A stretch of 14,011 nucleotides of DNA, taken from NCBI GenBank assembly GCA_015767355.1, contig JADWMH010000030.1, positions 1 through 14,011 of the forward strand, in the 5' to 3' direction. This stretch comes from Gammaproteobacteria bacterium. GTDB lineage: Bacteria > Pseudomonadota > Gammaproteobacteria > Chromatiales > Chromatiaceae. Positions 13,568 to 14,011 of the stretch are shown here, piece after piece. The translations under genes were made by a program, and so were the position numbers. Numbering within the stretch: position 1 is the stretch's first letter; each line of letters begins with the position of its first letter. The notes beneath the pieces were generated by a model that searched no databases, was not told the origin of the DNA, and was given only the letters and a program-made list of their open reading frames with translations.

Positions 13568-14011
13568 TTATCCAATCCCACCCGCGCCGCTGAGGCCGAT
13601 GAAAAGACCAACCAGGGTGGCGCTCATAAAGTTGGAGAGCGTACCCGCCATGACCGCCTTTAGACCCAGGCGCGCAATGTCCGGCCTGCGTGATGGAGCC
13701 ATCACTCCCAATCCTCCAAGCAGGATAGCCATGGAGGAGAGGTTGGCAAAGCCGCACAGCGCAACCGTGATAATCGCCTGCGAATGCTCGGTCATACTAT
13801 CTTTGACCGCAACAAAATCGATATAGGCGACAAACTCGTTGACCACCAGCTTTTGACCAAGAAAACTGCCCGCCTTCACAGCCTCTTCCCAGGGTATGCC
13901 GATAAGATAGGCGACCGGAGAGAAGAGATAACCCAGTATCTGCTGCAAGGTCAGATCTCCGTAGCCGAAGATACCGCCCACCGCGCCGAAAATAATATTG
14001 ATCATGGCGAT
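13568..14011 (-). CDS. CNT (NupC)-type concentrative nucleoside permease, C-terminal part
   Basis: The frame is open to the window edge, so only the last 147 residues or so are seen and the true start lies outside. The fragment matches the C-terminal half of concentrative nucleoside transporters. It has the GAVGGIFGYGDLTLQQILGYLFSP-type stretch (split by a helix break), GIPWEEAVKAGSFLGQKLVVNEFVAY with the conserved Gly-x-Lys-(x)4-Glu-Phe (GQKLVVNEF), SQAIITVALCGFANLSSMAILLGGLG, and the R(R)PDIARLGLKAVMAGTLSNFMSATLVGL ending. It would import nucleosides through the inner membrane with an ion gradient. It is the first visible gene of the nucleoside locus in transcription order, so the main promoter is probably off the right edge. 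Whether the substrate preference is pyrimidine or broad cannot be told. Confidence 0.93.
   Translation of the reverse strand: MAMINIIFGAVGGIFGYGDLTLQQILGYLFSPVAYLIGIPWEEAVKAGSFLGQKLVVNEFVAYIDFVAVKDSMTEHSQAIITVALCGFANLSSMAILLGGLGVMAPSRRPDIARLGLKAVMAGTLSNFMSATLVGLFIGLSGAGGIG

Overview
The window looks like chromosome from a free-living or symbiotic gammaproteobacterium outside the enterics. The overlapping mnmA-hflD pair is typical of Gammaproteobacteria. Coding density is high, GC is moderate, and the spacers are full of short palindromic repeats. The deo gene order and the partner genes differ from the E. coli deoCABD operon. I cannot name a genus from the sequence. I see no rRNA, tRNA, CRISPR array, transposase or phage gene.

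Left half, + strand (65-5260): a small secreted protein of unknown function (TTG start) overlaps mnmA (tRNA 2-thiouridylase) by 4 nt, and mnmA overlaps hflD. Twenty-two bases later comes a lipoprotein built almost entirely of 11-residue helical repeats. It is followed by a secreted penicillin-recognising / class A beta-lactamase-fold serine hydrolase with a 14-residue repeat linker, and then an AEC-family permease.

Right half, - strand (14011 down to 5459): an almost complete nucleoside import and breakdown locus. In order of transcription it holds a CNT-type nucleoside permease (cut by the window edge), deoC, deoB, glgC, deoD, a Tsx/OmpK-like outer-membrane nucleoside channel, deoA, a membrane protein fused to an acetyltransferase-like domain, and cdd. 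Together they would bring nucleosides across both membranes, deaminate cytidine, phosphorolyse pyrimidine and purine (deoxy)nucleosides, convert (deoxy)ribose-1-phosphate to the 5-phosphate, and split deoxyribose-5-phosphate to acetaldehyde and glyceraldehyde-3-phosphate. The two halves converge on a palindrome-bearing spacer at 5261-5458.

Two things stand out. First, glgC (ADP-glucose synthesis) sits inside the nucleoside locus and is bracketed by two direct copies of a ~141-bp repeat. Second, the gene between deoA and cdd encodes an apparent fusion of a 3-helix YgjV/SemiSWEET-like membrane unit with a GNAT-like domain; I know of no described function for this arrangement. Most spacers on the right half carry their own repeat or palindrome. 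No spacer exceeds 210 bp.
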